Shown: positions 1 through 12,800 of the stretch, one piece after another
Numbering within the stretch: position 1 is the first letter of the stretch
How the letters are laid out: every line of letters starts with the position of its first letter
Assembly (NCBI RefSeq): GCF_016808095.1
Contig: NC_068976.1
Location: forward strand, 8,589,001-8,653,000
Source of the DNA: Vigna angularis
Taxonomy: Eukaryota > Streptophyta > Magnoliopsida > Fabales > Fabaceae
Direction: 5' to 3'
Length of the DNA stretch: 64,000 nt
The notes under the pieces: model-generated
Told to the model about the DNA's origin: nothing
Database searches by the model: none
What the model saw: only the letters and a program-made list of their open reading frames with translations
Program-made: the position numbers and the translations under genes

Positions 1-2418
1 AATGGGCATATAAGGAAGATTCAATGGTGACAAAATGAAGTCAATCACACCTAACAAAAGACCAAGAAGATTATTGGATGAGAGTTGCACTCTTTCTAGT
101 AGGGATTTTCTTGTGTATCTTCTGCTCCTTTGGCTTTTTCTTTGGGTCTACTTTAATTATAATGAATTGTTGTTACAAGGAAAACATCATAACAAAGGAA
201 CCCATTAATGGAAATTGCTTCTTCAGTTTATGTGTGAAAAAGAAAAAAATATAGATACTGGAGAATGAAGTGTGGGTCACAGATAATTATTACGATGGCA
301 TCATTGTCTTTAATCAGATGCACTAAGATGTGTGGAGTGAATCATAAAGCTATCATCGATCATGTTGTCTCATTCATTTGCCTTCACAAACAATAATGGT
401 TGCTTTTTCTGTTTGGAATATGCGTTCAGTAATGATTGTCTCAGCTTATGAATTAGGTAAAAGTAACAAGTAGCATTGCATCTTCCCCAAGCAACAGTAA
501 ATAATGCATATCATGGAAGTGTAGGTGCAAAGAAAGAGACGTAGTTTGATTGGTAGCTGTAAAACTCAGTTCAACCGAATGGTTTGGTTTAGCTTTGGAA
601 ATACACAGCATCGTCAAGTACATGGGGAATAGTTCCCTCTAGTGCAAAATTACCATAAAATGACCAAAATTATAATGGTTTAAAGATCACTCTCATTCAA
701 GAAAAAAAATACGGTGTTACTTTTATAAATAGAAAAGATCTTTTATCATGATTGATTCAGATCCTCGTTAATTAAGAGAAATAATATAATGATTTATTAC
801 AAATCATTATTGAAAGTCAAAAACTGAAAAAAAAATGACAATTACAAAATTATCATAATTTATTTTATTGTGATAAAAAATTACAAAAGTTTTTTTCTTA
901 CGTTAACTTTGAAATTCACTCACTTTTCTCTTTTTTAATTTTCCTTTGTTGGTGCTTTGTTGTTGATCAAGCATGCCCTACCGGAGTTAGTTGGTGGTGG
1001 TTGTTTGTGTTTTCTTGGTTAACTCTTACATTACTATCTTTTTATTTACATTACTATATAATGAACTTTTCACGATTACTGAAACAACCCTCCAAACAAC
1101 AATTTTTGAATCATGGTAAATGTTCACATCTTTAAAAGTTTGACAAAAATAACTATGATTAAAATAATTGTCATTAAAAATTTCAAGAAACAATGATTGT
1201 TCTTGAACCATCATTAAAAGTCATCCAAAAAAATGAAAAAAATAATAACGTGTTGTATATCATTATACAAGACAAACTACCACCGTAGAGTAAAAAAAAC
1301 ATCTCCATCTGATTGTTAAAAGGTATATAAGTTTTTCATGGATTAATTATTTGCTTGATTTTGAGGTCGTATGGATAAATTAGGAACAATGAATAAATTT
1401 TGAATAAATGTAAAATATTAACCTTAAAAATCTCAAAAGAGCCACTTGCAACAATACAACAAGATCAACCTCCTATTTTTAGAGTCAGTACTAAAAGCAG
1501 TTATGTAGCTATAAATATGGCGAGGTATCATGTTATAAGTTTGCCTCCAATTGGTGATCTTTGGGAAGTGCTATGAATAGGCCATCAAGTTATAAATCTG
1601 CCTCTCCCCTCTCATATAATAATGATGGAGAATGTTCCTTGTGGTAAGTCTTCATATGTCTAATTTAAAGATGATTATTTTTAGTTTCAATGAATTTCAG
1701 ACCTGACTAAAGTGTAGATGCAACTCATGTTACCAACGAAATTATACCTACACATATGAAATTTAGATGATGATGTTACTAGTGGTGAATCCTAAAATTT
1801 GCAGAATTGGAAAAAAAAAAATTTGACCTACAACACTACAATTAGACGAAAAAAATTACATAAAATTAAGCACCATAAAGAACAATGTTTGATAAGCTAT
1901 GAGATCATCACAAGAATTAAGAAATTTTTAATAAGATCAAATTATTTAGGGGTAAACCCTAGCAAAGGAGTTTGATAACTAAAATATTTTGTCTATTCCA
2001 TTCATTCCCAAATTATTTATATAATTTATACATGAAAAATAACACAAAATTGACCCTTTTGTTCTCATTCCAAGCGAGTAATACATGTGAGTAGCACCCC
2101 CCTCATGTGGTGCTCAGCATGTTGTAGCTCTATTAGATTAGTCATAATCTTTTGTAATGTTTTCTAGATTAATTTATCTCTTGCCCTTATCATGGACCTC
2201 CTAAGTCTTATATTGTGTCTTGGGTTTTCATCTAGTTATGGGTATAGAGTTTGTGGTTATTATAAGAACTGTAGCCTAGTTAATGACATTCACATCAACA
2301 TCAAAACTTATTTTATGGCATAAGTATTGAAAACTTTGATTACCTAAACATCTCATGAGGCTAACAATAGAGTCTTTTGTGTATATATAGACTAATATAG
2401 TTACAAATTAAATCTGAT
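1..2418. other. AT-rich intergenic stretch, no gene seen
   Basis: I see no coding exon, RNA gene or clear element boundary here. All open frames are short and lack recognisable motifs. The sequence is AT-rich with scattered homopolymer runs, as expected for plant intergenic DNA or long-decayed repeats. Confidence 0.6.
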
Positions 2419-3374
2419 AATTAAGAGAGAAGTTCATCTCCACTATTTCTTCTTACACCTCCAAAAATTTCTTTTCTACCATTTTCATTAATAGCCATTG
2501 ACATTTGAATTTTGGTTAACATTTTACCAACGTTCGAACGTCGGTTAGAATTTTTTTTACTTAACCGACGTTCGAACACCAGTTAAAATCTTTTTCTTTA
2601 CTTAACCAGTGTTTAAACACTGGTTAAACTATTCTTTTAAAATTCACATTTTTATTTTAATTTAATAATACTAATAATAATAACATTAACAATAATAATA
2701 ATAAAATATATTTAAAACATCACAAACTTAATATTTTAAATTAAAAAATTATTTCTGTAAATTTAATAATCAGAAAATTGTTTTTTAATATAATAAATAT
2801 TTAATTAATTAAATTTTTTTATATAATTAAATATATATTAATATTTTAATTTATAAAATATTATTTATTAAACAAAAATTGATAAAATATATTATAAAAT
2901 TAAAAACAAAAAACTTTAAAAAAAATATGATAACTGAAAATTCGGTTAACATATAAATAATTCAAATCGAATATATTATCTTTCTTTGAAGTTTTTTTTT
3001 TTTTAATATTTTTATAAATTAAAATATTAATGTATATTTAATTATATGAAAAATATTAAGTTAATTAAATATTTATTAAATAAAAAAATATTTATTTATT
3101 ATTGAATTAAAATAAATAAATTTTTTAATTTAATATTTTTTTAGTTTTGTTTTTAATTTAAAATATTAAATTTTATTTTGTAATTTATTATTATTATTAT
3201 TATTAAATAAAAAATTAAAAAAATAAATTAAAAGAAATTAAAATAAAATATCTTAATTGATATTCAAATAAGTGTTAACGATTCGAACAGCGGTAGTTAT
3301 TAATGAAAAAGACAATGAAAATTTTTGGAGATATAGAAGAAACTATAAAGATGCAGGGAAACTGCTCTAATTAA
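2419..3374. repeat. Large AT-rich foldback (inverted-repeat) element
   Basis: The left half (about 2419-2880) reads closely as the reverse complement of the right half (about 2960-3374). Outer matching blocks include the segment around 2453-2500 (core CTCCAAAAATTT and TTTTCATTAATA) against about 3290-3340. Inner matches include runs of AATAAT triplets and the AATATTTTAAATTAAAAA block at about 2730-2750 against about 3150-3175. The left arm also holds small palindromes built on ACGTTCGAACGT and AACCAGTGTTTAAACACTGG at about 2530-2630. No protein is encoded. This is a non-autonomous foldback or MITE-like element; the family is not identified and the ends are approximate. Confidence 0.6.
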
Positions 3375-3859
3375 GATTGGAAAAATGAGAAAAGTGAATT
3401 AAGTTAAGATTGCATTGAATGGAATTGTGTGAATTTAATAGATTTAATTAAGCTCATAATTAGAATTAAAAAATGGGCCTATTAATATTATGAGGAAAGC
3501 TCACATTCAGATAGAAGAACGGTTTGGAAGAAGAATATCTGAGTACGCTAAACTTAAGTTGGAAAATTTAGGTAAGGGAGTAAATTATATTTTCTTTGTC
3601 ACACTCTTTTTACTGGTTTATTTCTATTAAATTATGTAATTATATTTTATTTAAATTTCTAAAATATTTAATCATTTGCTAGACGGCATTTTTATTTATT
3701 TTTTATCTTTATAAAGTTAAAAGGGTTTTAGCATTTGTTAAATGGTATTTTTCTATTTATTTATTTAAGTGCATATTTCATGGGATAAAGTTAAATAGTG
3801 GGTGAGTGTTGTTCTTTTTTATTATTATTATTATGGTTATTATGTTTTACATCATGTTA

Positions 3860-4390
3860 CTACGGGTTCGCAGGCTACCGTTCGGTCTCGACTAGCTTTC
3901 TCAGCCGTTCAGCCGTTCGGTCCATACCGCTCGGTCTCGGTTAATTTATCAGCCGATGACCAGTTTCTCAACCGTTCGGTCTCGGTTAGTTTATCAGCCG
4001 TTCAGTCTCGACAAAGCTTTCCGTTCGGTCTCGACCAGTTTCTCAACCGTTCGGTCTCGACAACAATTAAGCAGGTGTAACGCACAATGAATGTCGTAAC
4101 GACTGTCGTTAAGTAATTAAAGTTTGCATTGATGACCATTAAGAGGTAAATTAATGTGTCATTCCTTTAAACTCTATAAACAAGGGTTTAGGTGGAAGGT
4201 AAAGACAGATTGGAACTTAGATTACAGTACTTTCTATTTATTTCAATATTTAACTGTCACGAACAGTTCATAAAACCGCTCCTAACTTGAGCGTCGATGA
4301 CCGATCGGTACAAACGAAAAGCAGACAAGTGGAGCGCACCAGTCAAAGGTTAGTGTCTCGGTCTCACAAATCCCATTCGAAACTCATCAA
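3860..4390 (+). repeat. LTR-like remnant with a CCGTTCGGTCTCG minisatellite
   Basis: Between about 3870 and 4065 the motif CCGTTCGGTCTCG recurs in several imperfect units spaced roughly 25-50 bases, alternating with TTTCTCAACC or TTTATCAGCC. Downstream come a TATA-like CTCTATAAACAAGGG (about 4170) and then an ACTTGAGCGTCGATGACCG segment (about 4285). Promoter followed by that motif resembles the R-U5 part of legume LTR retrotransposons. No partner LTR or internal domain is present, so this could be a solo LTR or a fragment. The assignment is inference. Confidence 0.4.
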
Positions 4391-4602
4391 AAAGCAAATG
4401 ATGGAATCGTTTTCATATATAGTAATATATACGTTATATAGTAATATGAATGTATATTCTATAATAACCATATATTATTATAAGACTTTTGGAGCATTGA
4501 AATTATTATAATGTGTATTGTATATAAAAGTTAAAAGGATTGAATTATTTTAATCATAATATGTTTGGCAGTAAAAGAGGTTGTCGTTTTCTTTTAGGTT
4601 AA

Positions 4603-4604
<2 letters not shown>

Positions 4605-4673
<69 letters not shown>
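4605..4673. repeat. (AT)n microsatellite
   Basis: An uninterrupted run of about 34 AT dinucleotides, seen directly. The surrounding 4400-5900 stretch holds no recognisable gene. Confidence 0.95.
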
Positions 4674-4677
<4 letters not shown>

Positions 4678-5899
4678 TTAAAAAAACGTTATAATATTAA
4701 AATAATCGTATTTTTATTTTATTTTAGTAAAGTTTAAGTTAAGTAATGTGAGAGTGAATTTGTCATCCTTGCAGTTTGGTGTGAAAGTCGTAATTTTGTT
4801 TTTTTTTTTTGTATAGACATAATTGGAAATAAATTCCGGTTTGGTTTTCGATTATTAGGCATTGGTTATTTAATTGGGATAAAGACAAAATAGCTTTTGC
4901 AATTTTCGGTGGGTATGGTTTTATTATGAGGATGTTTTTATTAAATATGGCTGACATATTTGGTACTTTTTTAGGTATTGGCGTTTTAAGTGGATAAAGC
5001 CGAAACGGGTTTTTAATAATTACGTGTTTGAAATGGTTTATTTTATTTACATAATCGTGGTTTTGTGTTTGGCATAATATATTATATACAAATGTTTAAA
5101 ATAATTGGTGTTTGAATTGGGCGTTTTACTACATTGTTTTTTTTAATAGTATATGAAATTGTTGCAAGACTTTTATGAATGTGTAATAGTTATTAGGCGT
5201 GATGGATGTGACTTTGTTTTTGTTTTTTTTTTTTATATAAAACAAAAGCCAATGGTGGTTTTGTTTTCTTATATAGTAAAATATATAGTAACGTATAACA
5301 TGTATATATTATAAGGTAGGGGCAGCTTTGATAATTATAGGGTATAGGTATATTTGAATAAAACGTTATTTAGTAAACATATACTTCATATAAGCTTTTG
5401 GTACTTGATGTGTTGTAATTTTATAAACTTATTTCACGGGATTGCTAAGTATTAAAATATTTAATGTACATGAGATGCACTAGAATTAACTATATAAGGG
5501 TAAAAGTGGTTTAGTAGTTGGGCATGTTTTTTTTTAGTATTTTATTTATGAATGTATATGGTTTATTTATTTTCTTTTCAGTTGATACATTTTAACAAAT
5601 TGTATTAAGATTTAATAAACAAAAAACTTCTCATTCATAAAAAAAGACATATTTTAAAAAAATAAAAAAAATAAGAAAAACTCACCTATCACTAACCCAC
5701 TTTCTTCACTTATCTAATTTGTTTTTCTCTTATCTTCATCCTTTCTCTCATCTACACACAACAATCTGCGACAATTTAATGGAGGTACTTGAATGAGATT
5801 TTTATATAGCTACAATTTAGTATCCTAAACAAACTATCCACTTTTGCCTTCTGAATCTCTATAGCTCTTATCTTATCCATATGGATGTTAACCTTAAAA

Positions 5900-7427
5900 C
5901 CTAAAACTAACTCAAAACATCTTAAAATGATTTTTATTACTAGGTTAACATAGAAAAATGTGTCATTTGCTAATTGTAGTAGTTGAACCTTAATTTCATT
6001 GTTCCTAATTCCTATACCTTCAAGTAGCTATTTGCTAATTTTACGTCTTACTAACCCTTCTAATCTCTTAGCTACTATTAAGAACAAGAACGAGTCATTG
6101 GATCCCCTTGTCTCAAACCTCTTATAGGTTTTATTTCCTTAGTCAAGCTTACATTAACCAAAACATAAACTGTAGTAGACTCCAAATAGATTCATGTCCA
6201 TTCTATCAATTTACAACAAAAGCATATTCTACCCAAAATAATTTTTATTACCACAATATTTTTATTATTAGGTTGACATACAAAAAGTGTGTCATTTGCA
6301 AATTGTAGTAATTGAACCCTAATTTCATTCTTCCGAATTCTTCCACCTTCAAGTAGTTATTTACCAATTTTCTACCTTACTAACTCTACTAACCCCTAAG
6401 GTACTATATATTAAGAATAAGAACAGGGTCATTGGATTCCCTTGTCTCAAACCTCTTGGTTTTATTTCCTTAGTCAAGCTTCCATTAACCAAAACAAAAA
6501 TTATAGTAGACTCCAAATATATGTGTATCCATTCTATCAATTTACAACAAAAGGCTAGTCTACCCATCATGTTATACAAAAAAAATCCCATCATGTCTAA
6601 GTCATATGTTTTTCCATAATCCACCTTTATAATTACCCCTTTCTTCTTCTTTTTTCAATTCTTCTACAACTTCATTAACTATAAGAATACTATCCAATAG
6701 CCCTCTTCCCTTTAAGAAAGCTCATTATGAGCTATCAATCCATTTTGGAGCACTTTCTTCATCTTATTTATCAATACCTTGGATATAATCTTATACATAC
6801 ACCCTCATTAAATTATATAGGCCTAAATTCATGAAGACCAACTGGGTTTACTTTTTTTGGTACTAGGATTATGAATAAAGCATTACAACTCCTTAGTATA
6901 TGTCCAAAAGTGTTGGAAGCAGTTGATTACTTGGATAACATCGTTCTTAATTATCTCCCAATTGTTTTTAATGAAGTGGAAGTTCAACCAATCGGGTCCA
7001 AAGCTCTTTGAAGTTCACATTGGTTAATATCTTCCTTTATTTCCAACACCTCAGTGTTACTAATCAAGGTCCTATATTGTCTTCATTTGTTAAGGATGGA
7101 AATCCAATATTATCAAGCTTAATATTACTCATACTTATAGTCCTGAACTTGTTTTCAAAAAATTCTTTGACTTCTCCTATAACCTGACTTGGCTTCACAC
7201 CAACTACCATTCAATTCTACCCATTTCACTTCATTCTTAATTCTCCTTTCATCATCCTTACTATCCAATTCAATAATATTCATGACAATTTCGCGTCTCT
7301 TTATTTTTGTTATGACATACACTTCTTTATTCCATAAATTTAGATCCTTTTTTAACCTTTTCAATTTTTCTTTCATCGTTACCATGCCATTACTCATTAG
7401 TGGGTAAGAATCTCACATTCTTTCTTA
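5900..7427 (-). pseudogene. Decayed LINE (non-LTR retrotransposon) ORF2 remnant
   Basis: On the minus strand, 6361-6624 encodes a piece of L1-type reverse transcriptase: a WIHIYLES block, VLVNGSLTKE, then RGLRQGNP, matching the conserved LINE palm region in which a GLRQGDP-like motif precedes the PLSP/FLF block. Farther upstream in sense, 7155-7397 encodes a lysine-rich stretch (MKEKLKRLKKDLNLWNKEV) typical of the linker between endonuclease and RT. Stops and frameshifts separate the pieces, and no catalytic YADD box is intact. The 5' side in sense is cut by the LTR at 7428. Part of the RT region is tandemly duplicated. Confidence 0.65.
5931..6560. repeat. Tandem duplication (about 310-320 bp units) within the LINE remnant
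   Basis: The block about 5931-6240 (TTTTTATTACTAGGTTAACAT, then GTGTCATTTGC, then TCAAGTAG, then CATTGGATCCCCTTGTCTC) recurs in the same order at about 6250-6560 with scattered substitutions and small indels. Both copies carry the same LINE RT segment on the minus strand. Confidence 0.65.
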
Positions 7428-8101
7428 TGGGGGAAGGGCAGAAAAATATCACAACTTAGAAAAAAGTAATAACGCAGTGGAAAATCAATCCTCCTTCTTG
7501 CGAGAATCTGCGAGGAGCACCAAACAAATAGAAAAAAAATAGAATCCAGAGCACAAAGAGACACCAACAATTTTTAACATGGAAAACCCCTCAATGCAAG
7601 CGTAAAAACCACGAGTCGTCCAAACCAAAGAAAAATCCACTATGATCAATAATAGGATACAAAAGAGTTTCCAATAATAATATCAAATGGTGTGTTCAAT
7701 AAGTCAATTTAAATAAGCACAAATGTTTATAAATGAGAACAGAGAAGATGAAAATTCTCCAAAACAGGGCTGCAGGTGCGAGACCGATTTCTCCCAATCT
7801 AGACATCCGATTGACGATACGACGATTAGAATGAAGAACCATATGTCTGGAACTTACTGTCCAACAATCAGCTCAATCCAACGGTGAACGACTTCACAAC
7901 GACGAAAACACCAATGCATGTTTAGCGTTATGCGGGAATAACTTTCTCTCTTCCTTTTTCTCTCACTTGGCTTTTGCCTCTCTTCAAATGACTCTAAGGT
8001 GCCCTACTAATTTGACCCATCTCTATTAACCTAGTGAGACATAAAGGTCCACATTATTTGGGCCTATTCTCCACATAGGAAGGAAATCCAATAACCCAAC
8101 A
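7428..8101 (-). repeat. 3' LTR of the decayed Copia element
   Basis: It matches 13829-14504 along its whole length with many point differences, including the segments AACAAATTTTAACGTGG-like, CCACTATGATCAATAAT and TTTGGGCCTATTCTCCACAT. It ends TG...CA in sense. Confidence 0.85.
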
Positions 8102-8106
8102 AATCT

Positions 8107-9782
8107 TGGGTGTTGCTCCCTCCACCATCACCTCCCCAACCCATTCCAAAATTTTTTTAATTACAAAAGTAACCTTTTTTATTTTTAACTATATATATTT
8201 ACTTTAGAGAGTTACTCCCTCCACTACCCCAAATACTCCCTACATTTCTTCACTATTTTTTTATTTCAAAAATACCTTACATTAATTTAATTTTTACCAT
8301 TTAACTTTGTTTATCTTTTTTAAAACCCTAAATCTCTCTACTTCCCTTCATTTTGCTCTTTCTTTGATTGCACACAACTTGGTGGATGCAAAATCAATCA
8401 TCCCCTAGAAAACTTATGGAATGATAAATAATTTCAATAAGCTAGAAATAGAATTTCACATAGTATACTTCTTTTTTCTTTTCTTCTACAACTTTTTCTT
8501 TCTCTCCTGTACAATGGTCTATTTTATTACATTTTTTTTTCATTCTTCTTCTTACTTTTATCTTAAATTGTAAAATATTTGGTCGAGAGTAGGACTTTTC
8601 TTATTGCACCATAAAAGTAAGCGAGACACATAACATGACAAATTAAATAGATAAACACAACCTAAAATGAAACGAATAATAGCTAATAGTTGAGATAAAA
8701 TAATAAATAATGATTATTTTTTTGTTTCTGGTTTCATCTATTGCATTTGTTTCATTTCAATTGTGAAACTCTGCTGTTAAACAACGCCTAGAAGGGTAAT
8801 CATCCTGAAATAAGAAACTTATGGAAGTTAGTGAAAAATGCAGCAATGCCAAAAAAAAAAGTAGCATTCTTATTGAAATCAGATTTTAATATATGTTTTG
8901 AGGTTGCTGTCCAATTATTTATAGTTTATTAAATTTTACAATTTTTCTCTAAATTTTGGTTGTGGGTGATGGATTTATGCAGTAGACGTCTACCCCTTCA
9001 TACCAAAAACCGATAAAATACTTGATCCATTATTAAAGCCGGCTACAAAATTGTAGATAATTCCACTGGTCATAGTGGCAAGAATTGGACAACAAGCCTT
9101 CTCTCTGTTCCCATTCTGAAACTCAAAATCCACCATGTTGTTTCCCTTCAGCCACACTCACCAACGTAGAGACGACGACGAAAGACGAATTGCTTACCCT
9201 TCACCGACATACACGTTCCCCAACCCCCACCAATAGCCACCACCACCCTTCTATGGCGCTCCTCAACCACCGCCCCCTCAGCCCGATACCAACGTGTTCC
9301 ACACCTCTCACCTGTCGCCACCAGGACACGTGTCATAGGATTTCAACTACTCAGCTCCCACTTCTCATCACCACCATAAATTCGATCACGGGTACTCCCC
9401 TGCTCCCACTGTAGCTTATTACCCCCTTCATGGAACCACCTCCGTCGTTCACCACGTGGCTCACGAGTCTCACCACCGCACTCATCATTTCTCTTCTCAG
9501 AACTCTCAACACCACCACCAGCACCATGACCCACGTCGGCCACTAGGCTAACACTGGTCTCCTTATTTCTCTTCTTCTTGAACGAATGTCAACATCCGTG
9601 TGAACGAATATCAACAGTCATTTGTCCTTCACGGATATTGACATCCCTTTAAGAATCCAACAGATATTGACATTCGTTTAAGAATTCAACGCTTATTCAC
9701 ATCCGTTTAAATACTACTGAAGGGTAAAAGAGGAATAACGAGGTATAGGGAGCACTGTGTGGTGGTGGAGAGAGTAACATTC
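8107..9782. mobile_element. Mutator-like (Pack-MULE-like) non-autonomous element nested in the Copia element
   Basis: The Copia sequence ACAAATCT occurs on both sides (8099-8106 and 9783-9790), giving an 8-bp, or imperfect 9-bp, target duplication. Removing one copy plus the insert joins the polypurine tract perfectly to the 3' LTR. The two ends are imperfect inverted repeats: left GTTGCTCCCTCCACCATCAC against right (reverse complement) GTTACTCTCTCCACCACCAC. A second partial copy of the left end lies at about 8210. The interior holds no transposase but a GC-rich former coding segment (9135-9551) and, at about 9590-9715, diverged repeats built on ACGAATGTCAACATCCGT. A 9-bp duplication points to a MULE; an 8-bp one would also fit hAT, but the ends lack the hAT CAGG-like start. 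Confidence 0.65.
9135..9551 (+). pseudogene. GC-rich His/Pro/Tyr-rich coding fragment inside the nested element
   Basis: A single frame of 139 codons runs from an ATG at 9135 to a TAA at 9549 with only two internal TAG stops. It is far more GC-rich than its surroundings and has coding-like composition: an N-terminal part with short prolines and tyrosines (PPPFYGAPQPPPPQP), then a His-rich tail containing AYYPLHGTT and HHVAHESHH. Such Pro/His/Tyr-rich stretches occur at the N-termini of several plant C2-domain and related proteins, but I cannot assign a family. It looks like a host gene fragment picked up by the element and then decayed. It could instead be a low-complexity artefact. Confidence 0.45.
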
Positions 9783-9801
9783 ACAAATCTCCCCCTCACG
9801 A

Positions 9802-12800
9802 CTATGTGGAGATATCCGCTAATCCGACGATCTCACAACAAACTTCAAACTTTCCTCTTGGCAATGTCTTGGTTATCATATCAGCATCATTATCATCTGT
9901 ATGAACCTTCGCTATTTCCAACAAATTAGCATCCAAAATATCACGTATCCAATGATACATCACATCAATATGTTTGGATTTAGAATGAAAAATTGGATTC
10001 TTACCAAGATGAATAGTACTTTGACTGTCACAATACAACAAGTATTTTCCTTGCACAAAACCAAGCTCTTGCAAGAATTTCTTCACCCATAACAACTCCT
10101 TACATGCTTCAGTAAGTGCAATGAATTTTGCCTCAGTAGTAGACAACGCTACACACTTTTACAACTTTGATTGCCAAGCCAAGGCTCCCCTGCAAACTGA
10201 ATCAAATAGCCTGAAGTAGACTTTTTGGAATCAATGTCTCAAACCATATTTGAATCTGAGTAACCCACCAAAGTAGGCTTATCACCTCCAAAACAAAGCC
10301 TCAAACCACTAGTACCACAAAGATACCTTAAAATCCATTTCACAGCATTCCAATGCTCTCTACCTGGATTTGACAGAAATCTACTAACTGTACCAACAAC
10401 ATGTGCAATATCAGGCCTTGTACATACCTTTGCATACATCAAACTATCCACCGCAGAAGCATAAGGTACTTTTCTCATATTCATCTTCTCAGCTTCATTT
10501 GAAGGACTTTGTTTAACACTCAACTTAAAATGAGTAGGAAGAGGAGTACTTACAACTTTAACATTTTTCATTTGGAATCTTTGCAACACCTTCTGAATGT
10601 AGTGCTCTTGTGATAGCCAAAGTTTCTTCTCTTTTCTATCACGAGTGATACTTATACCAAGAATATTCTTAGCAGATCCCATGTGTTTCATGGCAAATGA
10701 CTCGTCCAGTTGCTTCTTCAACCTATCAATTTTGGATACATTTTTCCCAACAATAAGAATGTCATCAACATATAACAATATAATGAAATCATTCTCAAAA
10801 AATTTCCTAACAAAAACACAATGGTCAAAGGTAGTCTTCTTGTAGCCTTGCTCACACATAACAGACCCAAACTTCTTATACCACTGCCTGAGAGCTTGCT
10901 TCAAACCATATAGGCTTTTCGTAGCCTACACCCATAGTCTTCCTTGCCTTCAACAAGAAAACCATCTGGTTGCTTCATGTAAATCTCTTCCTCCAAATCA
11001 CCATGAAGGAAAATTGTCTTCACATCCATCTGCTCAACCTCCAAATCTATAGTAGCAGCTAAACTTAACACAGTTTTGATGGATGTCATCCTCATCACAG
11101 GTTAGAAAATCTCATTGAAGTCAACACCATTTCTTTGTCTGAAACCTTTCACCACTAATCTGGCTTTATATCTAGTAGATGTAGAATTGCTCTCTTGCTT
11201 CACCCTAAAAATCCACTTGTTCTCTAAGGTTATCTTACCCTTAGGCAACTTCACCAGGTCATAAGTGTGATTATCATGTAGAGATTTCATCTCATCCTAC
11301 ATTGTATCCAACCACTTTTTGCTTTTCTTTACTTTCAATGGCCTCCTCATAACATTCAGGTTCCCCCTTATCAGTCACCATCACATACTCATTGGTAGAG
11401 TACTTCTTAGAAGGTTGTTTTGGCCTGTTAGATCTTTTGGGTTGAGCTTCTGGTAACTCAGGTATATCACCAAGACTCTCATCTAGTGACACATCATGTT
11501 CCTCTTCATCAACATTATCAATAGGAACCTCCAAGTCATCTCCAATCTGCTGACTATCAATATCACCATGTTGTTCATCATCATGAACATCAATATCCAA
11601 ATCATTAATAGACAACCGAATTGGATCAAAATCAACCACATTACCATCTTCCTTAGGTATAGACTTCTCCACCTTATCAATATCTTCAATGGTTTGACCT
11701 TCCATGAATTGCACATTACGATCTAACAACTTTCTTTTCAACGGGGTCATACAACTTGTAGCCAAATTCATCCTAACCAAAGCCAATAAAGATGCATTGC
11801 CTTGTCTTCACATCCAACTTGATCTTTCATCCTTTGGAACAAAAACAAATGCTTTACAACCAAAGACACGCAAATGATCATAAGTAACATTCTTGCCAAA
11901 CCAAATCTTGTATGGCACCTGAAAGTTCAAAGCAACTGCAGGACTTAGATTAATAACATGCATTGATGTAAACAATGCCTCACCCCAGAAATGCTTAGGC
12001 AATTTTGCTTCAGAAATCATACACCTAACTCTTTCAATCAATGTCTTGTTCATCCTCTCTGCTAAACCATTCAACTAAGGAGTTTTGGGAGGAGTCTTCT
12101 CATGTGCAATACCATACTTTCTACAATAAGCATCAAATAGTCCACAATATTCACCATTATTGTCAGTACGAACGCGCTTCAGCTTCTTGCTTGACTGTCT
12201 CTCAACCAAAGCATGAAATTCTTTAAACTTGTCCAACACTTGGTCCTTTCTCTGTAGTGCATAAACCCAAAGCTTTCTGGAACAATCATTAATAAAAGTA
12301 ACAAAGTAAAGCGAACCACTAAAAGATTTTACCTTCAATGGGCCACAAACACCATAATGCACTAATTCAAGGTACTCTGACTTCCTGGAAGGATGATGCT
12401 TCTTGAAGGATACTCTGGTTCATTTACCAGCCATGCACTGAGAGCATTTCTCCAACTCTACAATCTTCAATCCTATAAGAACATCCTTTTTAGCTAAGAA
12501 GTTAAGTCTTTTTCACTAATATGCCCAAACCTTTTATGCCACAAAGATGACTCCATATACATGACATTCACACTATCTTTATCAACCAAAGCTTTTGTCC
12601 TATAAAGCTTAGAGTTTTTCTCCCCTTTAGCCACAATCAAGTTACCTTTGGTGAGCTTACACTTTCCAGAACCAAAGTGGTTATCAAATCCACCATCATC
12701 AGATACCTGCATAGAAATCAAGTTAAACCGAACATCTAGAACATGTTTAACTCCTTTAAGCAACAACTGCATCCCCATGTTGGTTTGCAAGTGAACATCA

